From: Azospirillum sp. RU38E
GTDB lineage: Bacteria > Pseudomonadota > Alphaproteobacteria > Azospirillales > Azospirillaceae
Length of the DNA stretch: 64,000 bases
Direction: 5' to 3'
NCBI RefSeq assembly: GCF_900188385.1
Contig: NZ_FZOI01000018.1
Span: 44,846-108,845 of the forward strand
Shown piece after piece: positions 33,532-42,676 of the stretch (its first letter is position 1; every line of letters begins with the position of its first letter). Below the pieces are notes generated by a model. That model saw only the letters and a program-made list of their open reading frames with translations. It was not told the origin of the DNA and did not search any database. A program made the position numbers and the translations under genes.

Positions 33532-34446
33532 ATGACCGCACCCGCCGCCACGACGATCAGCCGCGAGGAATGGCTGAACAAGGCCCGGACCCTGTCGGAA
33601 GCCCTGCCCTATATGCGCCGCTACGATGGTAAGATCGTCGTGGTGAAATATGGCGGCCACGCCATGGGCAACCCGGAGCTTTCGCGCCGTTTCGCCAATG
33701 ATATCGTGCTGCTGAAGCAGGTGGGTGCCTACCCGATCGTGGTGCATGGCGGCGGGCCGCAGATCGGCAATATGCTGGACCGCTTGCAGATCAAGTCTGA
33801 ATTCATCGACGGGCTGCGCGTCACCGACAAGGAGACGATGGAGATCGCGGAGATGGTGCTCTCCGGCTCCATCAACAAGGAGATCGTCGCCCTGATCAAC
33901 GATGCCGGTGGCGATGCCATCGGCCTGTCGGGCAAGGATGACGACCTGATCGAGGCGCGCAAGGCCACCCGCACCAAGCGCGACCCGGACAGCAATATTG
34001 AAAAGGTGGTCGATCTGGGCTTTGTGGGGGAGCCGTTCCGCATCAACCCGGAAATCCTGCACAAGCTGCGCCATGCCGGCTTCATCCCGGTGATCGCCCC
34101 GATCGGCATCGGCGAAGATGGCCAGACCTATAACATCAATGCCGACACCGCCGCCGGCGCCATCGCCGCCGCGATGCACGCGGTGCGCCTGCTGCTGCTG
34201 ACCGATGTGGCGGGTTTCCTGGATAAGGACAAAAATCTGGTGACGGAACTGTCGCTGGAGGCGGCCAAGGGCGCCATTGCCGACGGCACCGCGTCCGGCG
34301 GCATGATCCCCAAGCTGGAAACCTGTATCGATGCGGTGGATGGCGGGGTGGAAGGGGCCGTTATTCTTGACGGGCGCGTTCCCCATGCCATCCTGCTGGA
34401 AATCTTCACCGAAGGCGGGGCCGGCACCCTGATCGGGAAGAAGTAA
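33532..34446 (+). CDS. argB: Acetylglutamate kinase
   Basis: Phosphorylates N-acetyl-L-glutamate, the second step of arginine biosynthesis. The 304-residue protein has the amino-acid-kinase fold signatures: [12 protein letters not shown] (phosphate-binding lysine), [34 protein letters not shown], and the C-terminal [14 protein letters not shown]. An N-terminal extension of about 25 residues ([21 protein letters not shown]) matches the arginine-inhibited hexameric form, suggesting feedback control by arginine. The ATG at 33532 fits this form. A small P-loop kinase gene follows 30 bp later. Confidence 0.97.
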   Translation: MTAPAATTISREEWLNKARTLSEALPYMRRYDGKIVVVKYGGHAMGNPELSRRFANDIVLLKQVGAYPIVVHGGGPQIGNMLDRLQIKSEFIDGLRVTDKETMEIAEMVLSGSINKEIVALINDAGGDAIGLSGKDDDLIEARKATRTKRDPDSNIEKVVDLGFVGEPFRINPEILHKLRHAGFIPVIAPIGIGEDGQTYNINADTAAGAIAAAMHAVRLLLLTDVAGFLDKDKNLVTELSLEAAKGAIADGTASGGMIPKLETCIDAVDGGVEGAVILDGRVPHAILLEIFTEGGAGTLIGKK

Positions 34447-34476
34447 TTTCCAAACCGGGGGCCCGTGGCTTCAAGG

Positions 34477-34947
34477 ATGACAGCCAGCCTGCACCTGATC
34501 GATGGCCCTGCCGGGGCCGGCAAATCCGCCTATGCCAGGAAACTGGCAGCGGAATTGCCGGCCCTTTTTCTGTGCCGTGACCTGGCCATGGCCACCCTGT
34601 TCACCCCAACCGCACCGGCAGCACTGGACCCCGCCTGGCTGGCCGCAAAGGCGGCCCAGTGCGAGGCGCATCTCTGGTCCGTGGCGGAAAGCACCCTGGC
34701 GGCGGGTGATGCCGTGGTGCTGAACCTCGGCCCCCTGCAGCCGCACCAACGACAGGCCGCCCTGTTCCGCGCCCGTGGCAAAGCGGCCAGCCTGCATTTC
34801 CACCAGCCCGCCGGCCCCCTGGCCGACCGTTGGGCGCGGGTGCAGGTACAAACCACCCCCCACCCCTGCCCGCCGGTTGACCCAACCGGGTTTTATGCCC
34901 CGCCGACGTTGGATGAGTTGGCGGCGGCCTATGCGATGGCATTGTGA
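34477..34947 (+). CDS. Small P-loop ATPase/kinase (AAA_33-like)
   Basis: A 156-residue protein with Walker A DGPAGAGKSAYAR at residues about 9-21, an AVVLNLGPL strand as a likely Walker B equivalent and an arginine-containing lid region (LFRARGKAASLHFHQPAGPLADRWARVQ). The layout fits the AAA_33 group of small kinases often acting on nucleosides, sugars or antibiotics; the substrate is unknown. It follows argB by 30 bp and may be cotranscribed. A decayed copy of its last 20 codons is found at 36239-36303. Confidence 0.72.
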   Translation: MTASLHLIDGPAGAGKSAYARKLAAELPALFLCRDLAMATLFTPTAPAALDPAWLAAKAAQCEAHLWSVAESTLAAGDAVVLNLGPLQPHQRQAALFRARGKAASLHFHQPAGPLADRWARVQVQTTPHPCPPVDPTGFYAPPTLDELAAAYAMAL

Positions 34948-34953
34948 GGGGGG

Positions 34954-35766
34954 TCAGAATGCCAGTGCCGGCTCCATCCCATAGGCATGATGAAGAAGGT
35001 CAATGAAGCGCTTTGAAAGGGGGATTTGTGCATCCCCCAGCGCGCTGACGGCCACCCCCGGAGTCCAGGAATTCATTACAGCCGCCCCGGAAAAATGCTG
35101 AACATCGGCCGCTTTGATCGGCTGAGACCGTTGGGGAACGCCTGATTTCTGCAATTGGCGTTGAATGATCTGCATGGTTACACCGGACAGCATGTCCGCT
35201 TCGGGCCAGACCACGGCCTCCCCATCCCAAAAAGCCACGTTCCAGATGGTGCCCTCGCTGATACATCCGCGATTATCGATAAAGGCCGCATCATCATATC
35301 CCTGGGCAACCGCCTGCCGCAGATAGTGGGTTTTCGCCATTTCCCCGGTATGTTTGATGGCGGCCAGCGGTCGGTCGTAAGTGACCGGCATCAGGCGCAG
35401 GGGGCCGGCGGGGCCGGAAAACGGGGACGATGTGCTGATGAACACGCCCGGATCGTCTGCCGCGCCCCTGGAAGTGAACTCCCCATTGCGGGAGAACATG
35501 GTCACCGTCAGGGAAAGATCGCCAGCATTCGCCGCTATCGCAGAACCGATATAGGCCCGTACCCGTTCGTCGGGTTGGGCCTGACCAAACAGGAGCGTGG
35601 ATGCCGTGCGCAGACGATCAAGATGAAGATCAACCCCGCGCACAAGGCCGCCCCGAACCTGCATCGCCGTGAAATGGGCGAAACCGGCAAAAGCCAACGG
35701 CGCAAGATCGACGGCAGCTATTTTCTGCCCGTCCAGGTAGCCGTGCGCTGGTGTATCGATGGACAT
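34954..35766 (-). CDS. PLP-dependent class IV aminotransferase
   Basis: A 270-residue fold-type IV enzyme related to branched-chain aminotransferases and aminodeoxychorismate lyase. The PLP lysine is probably in AIKHTGEMAKTHYLR, and the class motif appears as CISEGTIWNVAFWDGEAVVWPEADMLSGVT. Many such genes with this divergent organisation have unclear substrates. The ATG at 35766 (MSIDTPAHGYLDG) is preferred over the longer frame from 35799. It is divergent from a MerR regulator across a 78-bp gap that holds a MerR-type promoter pointing into this gene, so regulation by that protein is very likely. Confidence 0.85.
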   Translation of the reverse strand: MSIDTPAHGYLDGQKIAAVDLAPLAFAGFAHFTAMQVRGGLVRGVDLHLDRLRTASTLLFGQAQPDERVRAYIGSAIAANAGDLSLTVTMFSRNGEFTSRGAADDPGVFISTSSPFSGPAGPLRLMPVTYDRPLAAIKHTGEMAKTHYLRQAVAQGYDDAAFIDNRGCISEGTIWNVAFWDGEAVVWPEADMLSGVTMQIIQRQLQKSGVPQRSQPIKAADVQHFSGAAVMNSWTPGVAVSALGDAQIPLSKRFIDLLHHAYGMEPALAF

Positions 35767-35805
35767 GGTGCTTGCTCTCACTCTGGTATGGAGGAACAAG
35801 CGGGT

Positions 35806-35836
35806 TTATAAGGTCTGACAGCGCTGTAAGAGTCAA
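35806..35836 (-). promoter_or_regulatory. MerR-type promoter with 19-bp spacer and dyad operator
   Basis: Reading leftward, a -35 box TTGACT (35836-35831) and a -10 box TTATAA (35811-35806) are separated by exactly 19 bp, the overlong spacing that MerR proteins correct by twisting DNA. Inside the spacer is the dyad TCTGACAGCGCTGTAAGA (35814-35831 on the + strand), palindromic apart from one mismatched pair with a perfect ACAGCGCTGT core. It drives the aminotransferase gene and abuts the merR-type start, so it is likely also autoregulatory. Confidence 0.85.
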
Positions 35837-35844
35837 GGGCGACC

Positions 35845-36204
35845 ATGAAAATCGGTGATCTGTCCCGGCGCACCGGGGTTAGCATCCGCATGTTGCGGTA
35901 CTATGAGGAAGAAGGTCTGTTGACGCCCCAGCGCCGTGACAGCGGCTATCGCGATTATGGGCCGCAAGAGGAGGAATCTGTCAAATTCATCAAAATATTG
36001 GGTGCCACCGGCATGACATTGCCGACCATCGCCAAGTTCCTGCCCTGCACACTCAAGGACCGCCCGTCGTTTGAACCGTGCCATGAATTGATCGATACAT
36101 TGCAGGATCAGATTGAAGCCACTGATGGAAATATCAACAAGCTGATGGAAGGGAAGAAATTGCTTGAAAATATACTTTCCGATTTAAAAAGAACAATAAA
36201 GTGA
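35845..36204 (+). CDS. MerR-family transcriptional regulator
   Basis: A 119-residue regulator: N-terminal winged helix-turn-helix MKIGDLSRRTGVSIRMLRYYEEEGLLTPQRRDSGYRDY-type sequence, then a long dimerisation helix (about residues 80-117). Two cysteines (PCTLKDRPSFEPCHELI, about 68 and 77) flank the start of the coiled coil, and could bind a metal or thiol-reactive ligand, though the spacing does not match CueR, ZntR or SoxR precisely. The gene starts 8 bp from the 19-bp-spacer promoter of the divergent aminotransferase, its likely target. Confidence 0.92.
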   Translation: MKIGDLSRRTGVSIRMLRYYEEEGLLTPQRRDSGYRDYGPQEEESVKFIKILGATGMTLPTIAKFLPCTLKDRPSFEPCHELIDTLQDQIEATDGNINKLMEGKKLLENILSDLKRTIK

Positions 36205-36238
36205 TTGAATGCCGGGTCAGACGGCGCGCACCTCTGGC

Positions 36239-36303
36239 CTAATCGGGTTCAAGGTGCCCGCAAGCCTGGACGAGCAAGCGGCAGCCTATGCGTTGGCGTT
36301 GTG
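36239..36303 (+). pseudogene. Decayed copy of the 3' end of the small P-loop kinase gene
   Basis: In one frame this stretch reads GFKVPASLDEQAAAYALAL, matching the last residues of the intact kinase at 34477-34947 (GFYAPPTLDELAAAYAMAL) at about 14 of 19 positions, but the stop codon is now TGT. No upstream part of the gene is present. It implies a duplication or recombination remnant. Confidence 0.6.
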
Positions 36304-36309
36304 TGGGGT

Positions 36310-36475
36310 GGCTATAGCTTGGTCGCAGTCTCCCACACCATCCGCCAACTGGTGGATGGCAGCATCCTGACCCAACGCACCGGGCTATCGCCGCAACAGG
36401 CTGTTTGTCGCCAGGGAAGTTCTGGCGATACTTAACCGCCCGTTTACGAGCGCACTGGAACTGCCGGAGGATTGA
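36310..36475 (+). pseudogene. Remnant of a Fic-family protein C-terminus (frameshifted)
   Basis: One frame reads SHTIRQLVDGSILTQRTG and, after a shift near 36382-36390, another continues RRNRLFVAREVLAILNRPF to a TGA at 36473-36475. Together they match the winged-helix tail found at the C-terminus of many Fic/DOC AMPylase proteins (helix, 'L-GIL---TG', then 'R-NR-F-A-E-L-IL'). The catalytic Fic core is absent. The call is from pattern memory, not alignment. Confidence 0.5.
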
Positions 36476-36678
36476 GTTGGGGGGCGTTCAGGGTACGGGG
36501 GGATTTGTGGGAGATTTGCGAATGTATTAGCAACCGATTTGCGCCCCATTTGGGTCAATGATAGTTGCAGCAACGGAGCCCGAAAGCGGACATAGTCGAA
36601 ATGGGCATATTGGGTTAATATTCATCTTGTAGCACAAGTAAGCTGCTCAACGCAATACGAACAATAGAGGAGGCGACT
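36476..36678. other. Gap before the AT-rich accessory genes
   Basis: No gene seen. Base composition drops sharply from about 36480 onward, marking the edge of AT-richer DNA that continues to about 38600. The last bases hold the AGGAGG ribosome binding site for the next gene. Confidence 0.5.
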
Positions 36679-37488
36679 GTGAAGCTGACTACCCTCGTGC
36701 CCTCCCTTGGGCTGATCGAACCATACAAGCCCCTATTAGAACAGCCAAATTCAGGCCAACGCCTATATAAAATAATGTCAGTCGAAAATTTGATACGATC
36801 TATCAAAGGAAGTTATCTTCATTTTAATAGAGTGGATCGTTATGAGGATTCCCCCCTGGTGGATACTAATGACGGCGCGGAATTGCCACTCGATCAACTT
36901 AGAAATCGCACTGTGACTTTCGAAAAAAATCCGAATAAAAGCCTGTCTGATTACTATGCCTCCGCACGGAGCAGGACATACGCCTGCTGCTTCTCACTAG
37001 AGAATTCGGAACATTTATGGCTTAACTATGGCACTGGATCCTCAATGGGCCAAATCGGTTTAGAATTTGATTTTGCGAAACTTCGTGAACGCTTGAACGT
37101 TACTCTCTCCAGTGACGCCGCTTTGATGTATGGCGATATGCGATGCCACCAGATTTTCTCAATAAATTATGGAAAAATCACATACATTGACCGGAATTTT
37201 TATGAATTGAGTACCGGGCGTCTGCCGAATCCAATTATGTATACTTATATAAAAGATCAAAAATTCTCGAAAGAACGCGAGTTTAGGATATCACTTTCGG
37301 CGACAGGTTTTGGACAATTTCAATTGATCAATGGGCAGGAGATGGACTTTCAACCTGCATTAGCGCTTGCGTTCGACTTCGGAGGCGCAATCATGGATGG
37401 AACGATCACTGAGCTCCGGCCCGGACCGACTACGAATTTAGCGCAACTGAACGCCGAACTTGCTCAGATTGGAATCCAAACAGTATGA
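36679..37488 (+). CDS. DUF2971-like protein, probable accessory/defence-associated gene
   Basis: A 269-residue protein with features of the DUF2971 group: an early LYKIMSVENLIRSIKGSYLHFNRVDRYEDSPL stretch, then ACCFSLENSEHLWLNYGTG and a late KDQKFSKEREFRISL. Function is unknown; relatives are common on mobile and phage-defence islands. It starts at a GTG with AGGAGG 6 nt upstream. Codon use is far more AT-rich than flanking core genes, indicating recent acquisition. It has no partner gene on the same strand. Confidence 0.65.
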   Translation: MKLTTLVPSLGLIEPYKPLLEQPNSGQRLYKIMSVENLIRSIKGSYLHFNRVDRYEDSPLVDTNDGAELPLDQLRNRTVTFEKNPNKSLSDYYASARSRTYACCFSLENSEHLWLNYGTGSSMGQIGLEFDFAKLRERLNVTLSSDAALMYGDMRCHQIFSINYGKITYIDRNFYELSTGRLPNPIMYTYIKDQKFSKEREFRISLSATGFGQFQLINGQEMDFQPALALAFDFGGAIMDGTITELRPGPTTNLAQLNAELAQIGIQTV

Positions 37489-37553
37489 TTTCAATCCAGC
37501 ATAATGCTGATAAACGAGTTGCGCAAAATCTGCTGCAGAACAATATGCAGAGT

Positions 37554-37907
37554 TTAAGCTGGATCGGTACAGCGCACCGGGGCATCCGTATGACGGCGGA
37601 TCACTTTTGTTACCGCCTCGATAAGGTCAGCAGCCTGCGCGCAAGTGCCATATAGCAGGAACATGTATTCGGTGTTTGCGGCAATATCTTGCGCTCGCTT
37701 TGGATAATATTCCGGATTCTTGAGTAACATTTCCTCTACATCTTCCAGAATGGCACTCGCCATTGCGGGGTTTGCTGTTGCAACTGAAATCTCCGATGCC
37801 GGAGGAGGCACCGGAGAGGGAACGATTCTGAAATTTGAGAAAAAAGCCGCACCAAGGCAAAGCAAAAATATCGAAATTGATCCGACCCAGACAAAAATCT
37901 TTTTCAT
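37554..37907 (-). CDS. Small membrane-anchored protein of unknown function
   Basis: A 117-residue protein with one N-terminal membrane segment or uncleaved signal (KKIFVWVGSISIFLLCLGAAFFS), a Pro-rich linker, and an extracytoplasmic helical domain with two cysteines (YGTCAQAADL and PVRCTDP) that could form a disulfide. I do not recognise the family. The ATG at 37907 overlaps the preceding gene's stop in an ATGA, so the two are translated together. Confidence 0.65.
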   Translation of the reverse strand: MKKIFVWVGSISIFLLCLGAAFFSNFRIVPSPVPPPASEISVATANPAMASAILEDVEEMLLKNPEYYPKRAQDIAANTEYMFLLYGTCAQAADLIEAVTKVIRRHTDAPVRCTDPA

Positions 37908-38530
37908 TTTCCAAACACCCGCGTAAGCCATCCGCCGATGGTATTATTATCAGTGCCAATAATGTCTATGGCTCCAAGACCATTCTTTAATGGCTGAAAT
38001 TTATCTTCATCCGCTGAGGGAACATAAATTCCAAGATGGGCTATCATGTCTGGTACAGTGTTTAATTGCGCTGTACCTTGCCCTACAGCAACACCTTGCT
38101 TGGCCCTGACTGATTTGGAGGCCGAAAGGCGGGCACCACCCGCCTTCGCTAAACGATGCCAGAGAAATTGAACACTCCAGGCAACGACACTCGTTTCTAC
38201 ACTCGATTCATAAACCTGAGGCGACACTTCGCCGTAGGTCACTTCCACTTCCGGCCCCTTTGGACCCAAACCGATACTGATAGGGGCGAATGTACGCCGA
38301 ACGTAACGGCGCTCCCAGAACTCCCGCTCAAGCGCTCTTTGCGTAGTCAAGACAGATTCAGGCCTGCCATTGACGGTTGCCCTTGACATTACTTGGTAAT
38401 TAAAATCATGCCCGCCAGCCTCGATGGCAAATGTCTCTATTGATATTTTCTTTCCCGCCAGAAAATGCACATATTGGCCAGGGCTGGCAGTTATACGACG
38501 ATTATATATTTCTCCACCGATGATCTTCAT
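37904..38530 (-). CDS. Protein of unknown function in AT-richer region
   Basis: About 208 residues from the ATG at 38530 (a longer frame reaches 38605, adding a hydrophobic, signal-like stretch CDCGLWLYLIFFH, so the start is uncertain). The body is beta-rich early (IYNRRITASPGQYVHFLAGKK, ISIETFAIEAGGHDFNYQVMSRATVNG), with EREFWERRYVRRTFAPISIGLG in the middle. No family is recognised. It forms a two-gene unit with the overlapping membrane protein and converges on the DUF2971-like gene. Confidence 0.6.
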   Translation of the reverse strand: MKIIGGEIYNRRITASPGQYVHFLAGKKISIETFAIEAGGHDFNYQVMSRATVNGRPESVLTTQRALEREFWERRYVRRTFAPISIGLGPKGPEVEVTYGEVSPQVYESSVETSVVAWSVQFLWHRLAKAGGARLSASKSVRAKQGVAVGQGTAQLNTVPDMIAHLGIYVPSADEDKFQPLKNGLGAIDIIGTDNNTIGGWLTRVFGK

Positions 38531-38664
38531 ACCAACCACCCATTCACGAGAAATGCGGTGGAAAAATATCAGATAAAGCCACAACCCACAGTCACAAATA
38601 GGCATTACCCCGAATGCCGATCACCGAAGGAGGGAGCGGCCCCAGCGGGCTGCTCCCAGCCCCC

Positions 38665-40248
38665 TCAATGCCGGAAGTGGCGCATCCCGGTGAACACCAT
38701 GGCCAGCCCGCGCTCATCCGCTGCGGCGATCACCTCGGCGTCGCGCATGGAGCCGCCGGGCTGGATCACTGCCGTCACGCCGGCGTCAGCGGCGGCCAGC
38801 AGGCCGTCGGCGAAGGGGAAGAAGGCGTCGGAGGCCACCACTGAACCTTTCGTGCCGGCCTCGGCCAGACCGGCGGCCTTGGCGGCGTCGGCGGATTTCC
38901 AAGCGGCGATGCGGCTGCTGTCCACCCGGCTCATCTGGCCGGCACCAATGCCCACCGTCGCACCCGCCTTGGCATAGACGATGGCGTTGGACTTCACATG
39001 CTTGCCCACGCGGAAGGCGAACAGCAGGTCGGCCAGTTCGGCCTCGGTCGGCGCGCGCTTGGTGACGATCTTCAGGTCGGCTAAGGCGATGCGGCCATTG
39101 TCGCGCGTCTGCACCAGATAGCCACCGGCCACCGACTTCACGAACAGGCCGGGTTCCGCCGGGTTGGGCATGGAGCCGGTCAGCAGCACGCGCAGGTTCT
39201 TCTTGGTGGCCAGGAACGCCTTGGCCGCCTCGTCCGCATCCGGGGCGATCACCACTTCAGCGAACAGCTTTGCGATCTGTTCCGCCGTGGCGGCATCCAG
39301 CGTGCGGTTCATGGCGATGATGCCGCCAAAGGCCGATACCGGGTCACAGGCCAGCGCACGGGTATAGGCATCCAGCAGATTATCGCCCTCGGCCACGCCG
39401 CAGGGGTTGGCGTGCTTGATGATGGCGATGGCCGGGCGGTCGAACTCGGCCACCAGTTCGAACGCCGCATCCGTGTCGTTCAGGTTGTTGTAGGAAAGCT
39501 CCTTGCCCTGAAGCTGGGTGGCGGTGGCGATGCCGGGGCGCTGGGCACCGGTGGTGTAGAAGGCGGCGGACTGGTGCGGGTTCTCACCATAGCGCAGGGT
39601 CTGGCGCAGTTCGCCGCCAAAGGTCAGGCGCTGGGGATAATCCTCCCCCAACTGGCCGGCGAACCAGCGGGAAATGGCGGCATCATAGGCACCGGTGCGG
39701 GCATAGGCCTTGGCGGCCAGCTTGCGGCGGAAGCCCAGGGTGGTCTGGCCGTCATTGCCTTCCAGCTGGGCGATCAGCTCGGCATAGTCCGACGCATCCG
39801 TCACCACGGCGACGAAATCATGGTTCTTGGCCGCACCCCGGATCAGCGACGGGCCGCCAATGTCGATATTCTCGATGCAGGTTTCAAAATCCGCACCCTT
39901 GGCCACGGTGGCCTCGAACGGGTAGAGGTTCACCACCACCAGATCAATGCCGGGGATATCGTGGGCCGACATGGCATCGGTGTGGGTGGGGAAATCGCGG
40001 CGCGCGAGGATGCCGCCATGGATCTTGGGGTGCAGGGTCTTCACCCGCCCATCCATCATTTCCGGGAAACCGGTATGGTCCGACACCTCGGTCACGGCAA
40101 TGCCGGCATCGGCCAGCGCCTTGGCCGACCCGCCGGTGGAGAGGATCTGCACCCCACGGGCGGCCAGGGCGCGGCCCAGATCGATCAGGCCCGTCTTGTC
40201 GGAAACGGAGATGATGGCGCGGCGGATGGGAACAAGATCGATGGTCAT
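38665..40248 (-). CDS. purH: Bifunctional AICAR formyltransferase / IMP cyclohydrolase
   Basis: Catalyses the last two steps of de novo purine synthesis, AICAR to FAICAR to IMP. The 527-residue protein has the N-terminal MGS-like cyclohydrolase domain ([35 protein letters not shown]) and the C-terminal formyltransferase domain with the [11 protein letters not shown] motif carrying catalytic Lys and His, ending GMRHFRH as is typical. The ATG at 40248 matches the family start; the open frame to 40290 is not needed. It is downstream of the heparinase-like and rpe genes, separated by a terminator-like hairpin. Confidence 0.97.
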   Translation of the reverse strand: MTIDLVPIRRAIISVSDKTGLIDLGRALAARGVQILSTGGSAKALADAGIAVTEVSDHTGFPEMMDGRVKTLHPKIHGGILARRDFPTHTDAMSAHDIPGIDLVVVNLYPFEATVAKGADFETCIENIDIGGPSLIRGAAKNHDFVAVVTDASDYAELIAQLEGNDGQTTLGFRRKLAAKAYARTGAYDAAISRWFAGQLGEDYPQRLTFGGELRQTLRYGENPHQSAAFYTTGAQRPGIATATQLQGKELSYNNLNDTDAAFELVAEFDRPAIAIIKHANPCGVAEGDNLLDAYTRALACDPVSAFGGIIAMNRTLDAATAEQIAKLFAEVVIAPDADEAAKAFLATKKNLRVLLTGSMPNPAEPGLFVKSVAGGYLVQTRDNGRIALADLKIVTKRAPTEAELADLLFAFRVGKHVKSNAIVYAKAGATVGIGAGQMSRVDSSRIAAWKSADAAKAAGLAEAGTKGSVVASDAFFPFADGLLAAADAGVTAVIQPGGSMRDAEVIAAADERGLAMVFTGMRHFRH

Positions 40249-40265
40249 GGCTGTAAACCCTGGGA

Positions 40266-40304
40266 TGGAAAAGAAGCCGGGCCGATCCATATGGACCGGC
40301 CCGG
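40266..40304 (-). terminator. Terminator or attenuator-like hairpin upstream of purH
   Basis: Leftward, an 8-bp perfect stem CCGGGCCG/CGGCCCGG (40297-40304 with 40277-40284, 12-nt loop) is followed by a T-rich run (CTTCTTTTCC). A second small stem GCCGAT/ATCGGC lies just upstream at 40314-40330. It can end the rpe-heparinase transcript; its position only 18 bp before purH's start also permits a role in purH regulation. Confidence 0.65.
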
Positions 40305-40331
40305 ACGGTTAGTGCCGATCACATATCGGCG

Positions 40332-41981
40332 TCATGTCTCTGTATCTGTACCTTCGCGGCGGAAGCCCCATTTCACCAGGGTTTCCCCATATTGGGTCAC
40401 GCCGCGCAGCACGATCTGTTTGGTGGGGCGCGGGTCGGTGCCCTGGCCCAGATAGATGCTGTCCTCCAGCCCCAGCTCTGCCCCCGACACGCGCAAGCGC
40501 CAAAGCGCGCCGGACGGCAAACGCAGCATCAACCCCGCCTCGCCTTCGACCCAGGCGGCCTTGACGCCGGGATGCAGGTGGAAGCGGACAGCGAATTCGC
40601 GGCCCTGGGGACCGATCAGCGTATCCTGGCCACGCAAATCCTCCCCCGTCTCCGCCAGATAGAGGCGACGACGATGGACCAGCCCGAACAGCTCCCGATA
40701 GCCATCATGCGAGGCTTCCACCAGCGTGCCGCCATTGGCCTCCGTCCGGTTGCATTCCACCCGCTGGGGCCGGCGGGACAGGCCGCCTTCTTCCACCACG
40801 CCGGATGAATTGGTATCGGCCACACAGAGGGTGGAATGGGCCGCCGTGGCGGCCAGTGCGGCGCGCCAGGCCCCCTGGTCGCCCGGATGCGCGCCGCAAT
40901 TGACGATCATCCGTTCGCGCCCCACGCTCATCTCAAACGACAGGGTGCCGGCATGGGCGTGTTCATCCAGGCCGGGGGCGGGGGGATATCCGGCATCAAT
41001 GATCACGCAGGTGCGGTTGGCGGTCAGCCGTTCGAACCCGATATGGGGGGTGGATTTCAGGGGCCGACCCCGTGCATCCGCCTGGCCCAGCACGGTGTCG
41101 ATCAACACCCCCTCCCCTTCCTGTGCGCCGTTGAACAGCGACAGGCCGCCATCGCCATGGCGGAAGAAACGCAGGGTGGGGGTGATGCGGTCGATGGCGT
41201 GCTGCAGCGCCTCCGGCACCTCCGTGCGGGACGCGCGGAAACAGCCGCGGATGTCAATCAGGTGGCGCAGCACAGCCAGTTGCTGGGCCGGGGAATGTTC
41301 GATATGGCCACCATCGGGCAGCACCTGCCGCGGCAGTTCCCGCGTCAACAGCTCAATGGCGCGTTCTACCACGCGGCCCATGCCCTGCAGGCAGATGCCG
41401 CCATAGACCAGCCCCTTGATGGCCACCACCAGGGCGGCCCCCTTCAGCCGACCGGGCAAAGTGCGTTCCAGAAAGCGCACCTGCCGGGCCATGCTGTCAA
41501 AAATGCCGGCGCGTAGATGGTCATCCGCACTGGCCAGGAAGAAATCATGCTGGCCGACCCAGGCGGCAAGGCGCGTACCCGTTACATCGGGTGCCCAGGC
41601 CACCGGGTCCCATTTGCGGCCATAAAGGTCCAGCCAATGGGCCGCCAGCACGCGGGCCTGCCGCCGGGCGGCATCGCCCCCGGTGGCGCGCAGGTGGCGC
41701 AGCCAGTCAAACCCATGCATTTCCCCCAGCCAGGGGGCGGACGCCTCTGCCGCATCCCAGGGCGGCAGTTCGCCGGAAAAGCTCTGCCCGGCGAAGCGGA
41801 AACGGTTGGACAGCAATTCCTGCCCGCGCTGCGCATCACCCGGCCAGGGGTCCGGCGGCACCAGCAGCAATTGCATGGGCACCGGACCCGACAGGGCGGT
41901 CATCTGATAGAATGTGGAGGCGCGATACCAGGCACCGGGGCCGGGACGAAAACGCTTATGCTCGCCACCACCTGCTGTCAT
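40332..41981 (-). CDS. Heparinase II/III-family protein
   Basis: A 549-residue protein with an N-terminal alpha/alpha-toroid region (FDWLRHLRATGGDAARRQARVLAAHWLDLYG) and the C-terminal beta-sandwich of the Heparinase II/III family (GHIEHSPAQQLAVLRHLIDIRG, HAHAGTLSFEMSVGRERMIVNCGAH). Named members eliminate uronic-acid polysaccharides, but this alphaproteobacterial branch, placed beside rpe and purH and without a signal peptide, has no known substrate and is probably cytoplasmic. It begins 8 bp after rpe, so the pair are coupled. Confidence 0.88.
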   Translation of the reverse strand: MTAGGGEHKRFRPGPGAWYRASTFYQMTALSGPVPMQLLLVPPDPWPGDAQRGQELLSNRFRFAGQSFSGELPPWDAAEASAPWLGEMHGFDWLRHLRATGGDAARRQARVLAAHWLDLYGRKWDPVAWAPDVTGTRLAAWVGQHDFFLASADDHLRAGIFDSMARQVRFLERTLPGRLKGAALVVAIKGLVYGGICLQGMGRVVERAIELLTRELPRQVLPDGGHIEHSPAQQLAVLRHLIDIRGCFRASRTEVPEALQHAIDRITPTLRFFRHGDGGLSLFNGAQEGEGVLIDTVLGQADARGRPLKSTPHIGFERLTANRTCVIIDAGYPPAPGLDEHAHAGTLSFEMSVGRERMIVNCGAHPGDQGAWRAALAATAAHSTLCVADTNSSGVVEEGGLSRRPQRVECNRTEANGGTLVEASHDGYRELFGLVHRRRLYLAETGEDLRGQDTLIGPQGREFAVRFHLHPGVKAAWVEGEAGLMLRLPSGALWRLRVSGAELGLEDSIYLGQGTDPRPTKQIVLRGVTQYGETLVKWGFRREGTDTET

Positions 41982-41989
41982 GGGACGGG

Positions 41990-42676
41990 TCAGCCCGCTT
42001 CGCCGCGCAGGGCGCGCATATTGGCGGCATAGGCATCGGGCCCACCGACAAAGGTGGCCGTGCCGGCAACCAGCACATCAGCACCCGCCGCAATACATTG
42101 TTGGGCCGTGGCGACATTGACGCCGCCATCCACTTCCAGATCAATCACCCGGCCACCCTGGCTTTCAGAGGTGGCATTGATGCGGCGGCGCAGTTCCTGG
42201 ATCTTCGGCAATTGGGACGCGATGAAGCTCTGCCCGCCGAAACCGGGATTGACCGACATGACCAGCACCAGATCAATATCACCCAGCAGGTAATCGACCA
42301 TGGAAATCGGGGTGTGTGGGTTCAGCACGATGCCGGGCTTCTTGCCCAGCGAGCGGATCAGCTGCACCGTGCGGTGCGGATGCGGCCCCGCCTCCGGGTG
42401 GAAGCTGATGATGTCAGCGCCAGCATCCGCGAAACCCTGGATGAAATTATCCACCGGGGAGATCATCAGATGCACGTCGAAGACCTTGGCCGTGTGTGGC
42501 CGCAGGGCCTTCACCACGCCGGGTCCGATGGTGATGTTGGGCACGAAATGCCCATCCATCACATCAATATGGATGTAATCGGCGCCGGCGGCGTCGATGG
42601 CGCGCACCTCTTCACCCAGCCGGGCGAAGTCGGCGGACAGGATCGAGGGGGCGATCTTGACGGGCTGCTGTTTCAT
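41990..42676 (-). CDS. rpe: Ribulose-phosphate 3-epimerase
   Basis: Interconverts ribulose-5-phosphate and xylulose-5-phosphate in the pentose phosphate and Calvin pathways. The 228-residue TIM-barrel protein has [14 protein letters not shown], the metal-site strand [23 protein letters not shown], the [14 protein letters not shown] signature and VDGGVN. The ATG at 42676 ([11 protein letters not shown]) matches the family; the upstream frame to 42751 is not needed. It is cotranscribed with the heparinase-like gene. Confidence 0.97.
   Translation of the reverse strand: MKQQPVKIAPSILSADFARLGEEVRAIDAAGADYIHIDVMDGHFVPNITIGPGVVKALRPHTAKVFDVHLMISPVDNFIQGFADAGADIISFHPEAGPHPHRTVQLIRSLGKKPGIVLNPHTPISMVDYLLGDIDLVLVMSVNPGFGGQSFIASQLPKIQELRRRINATSESQGGRVIDLEVDGGVNVATAQQCIAAGADVLVAGTATFVGGPDAYAANMRALRGEAG

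Noticed and set aside
36205..36435. A 76-codon open frame after merR
   Set aside because: Read in this frame it has no protein-like features; other frames show gene remnants.
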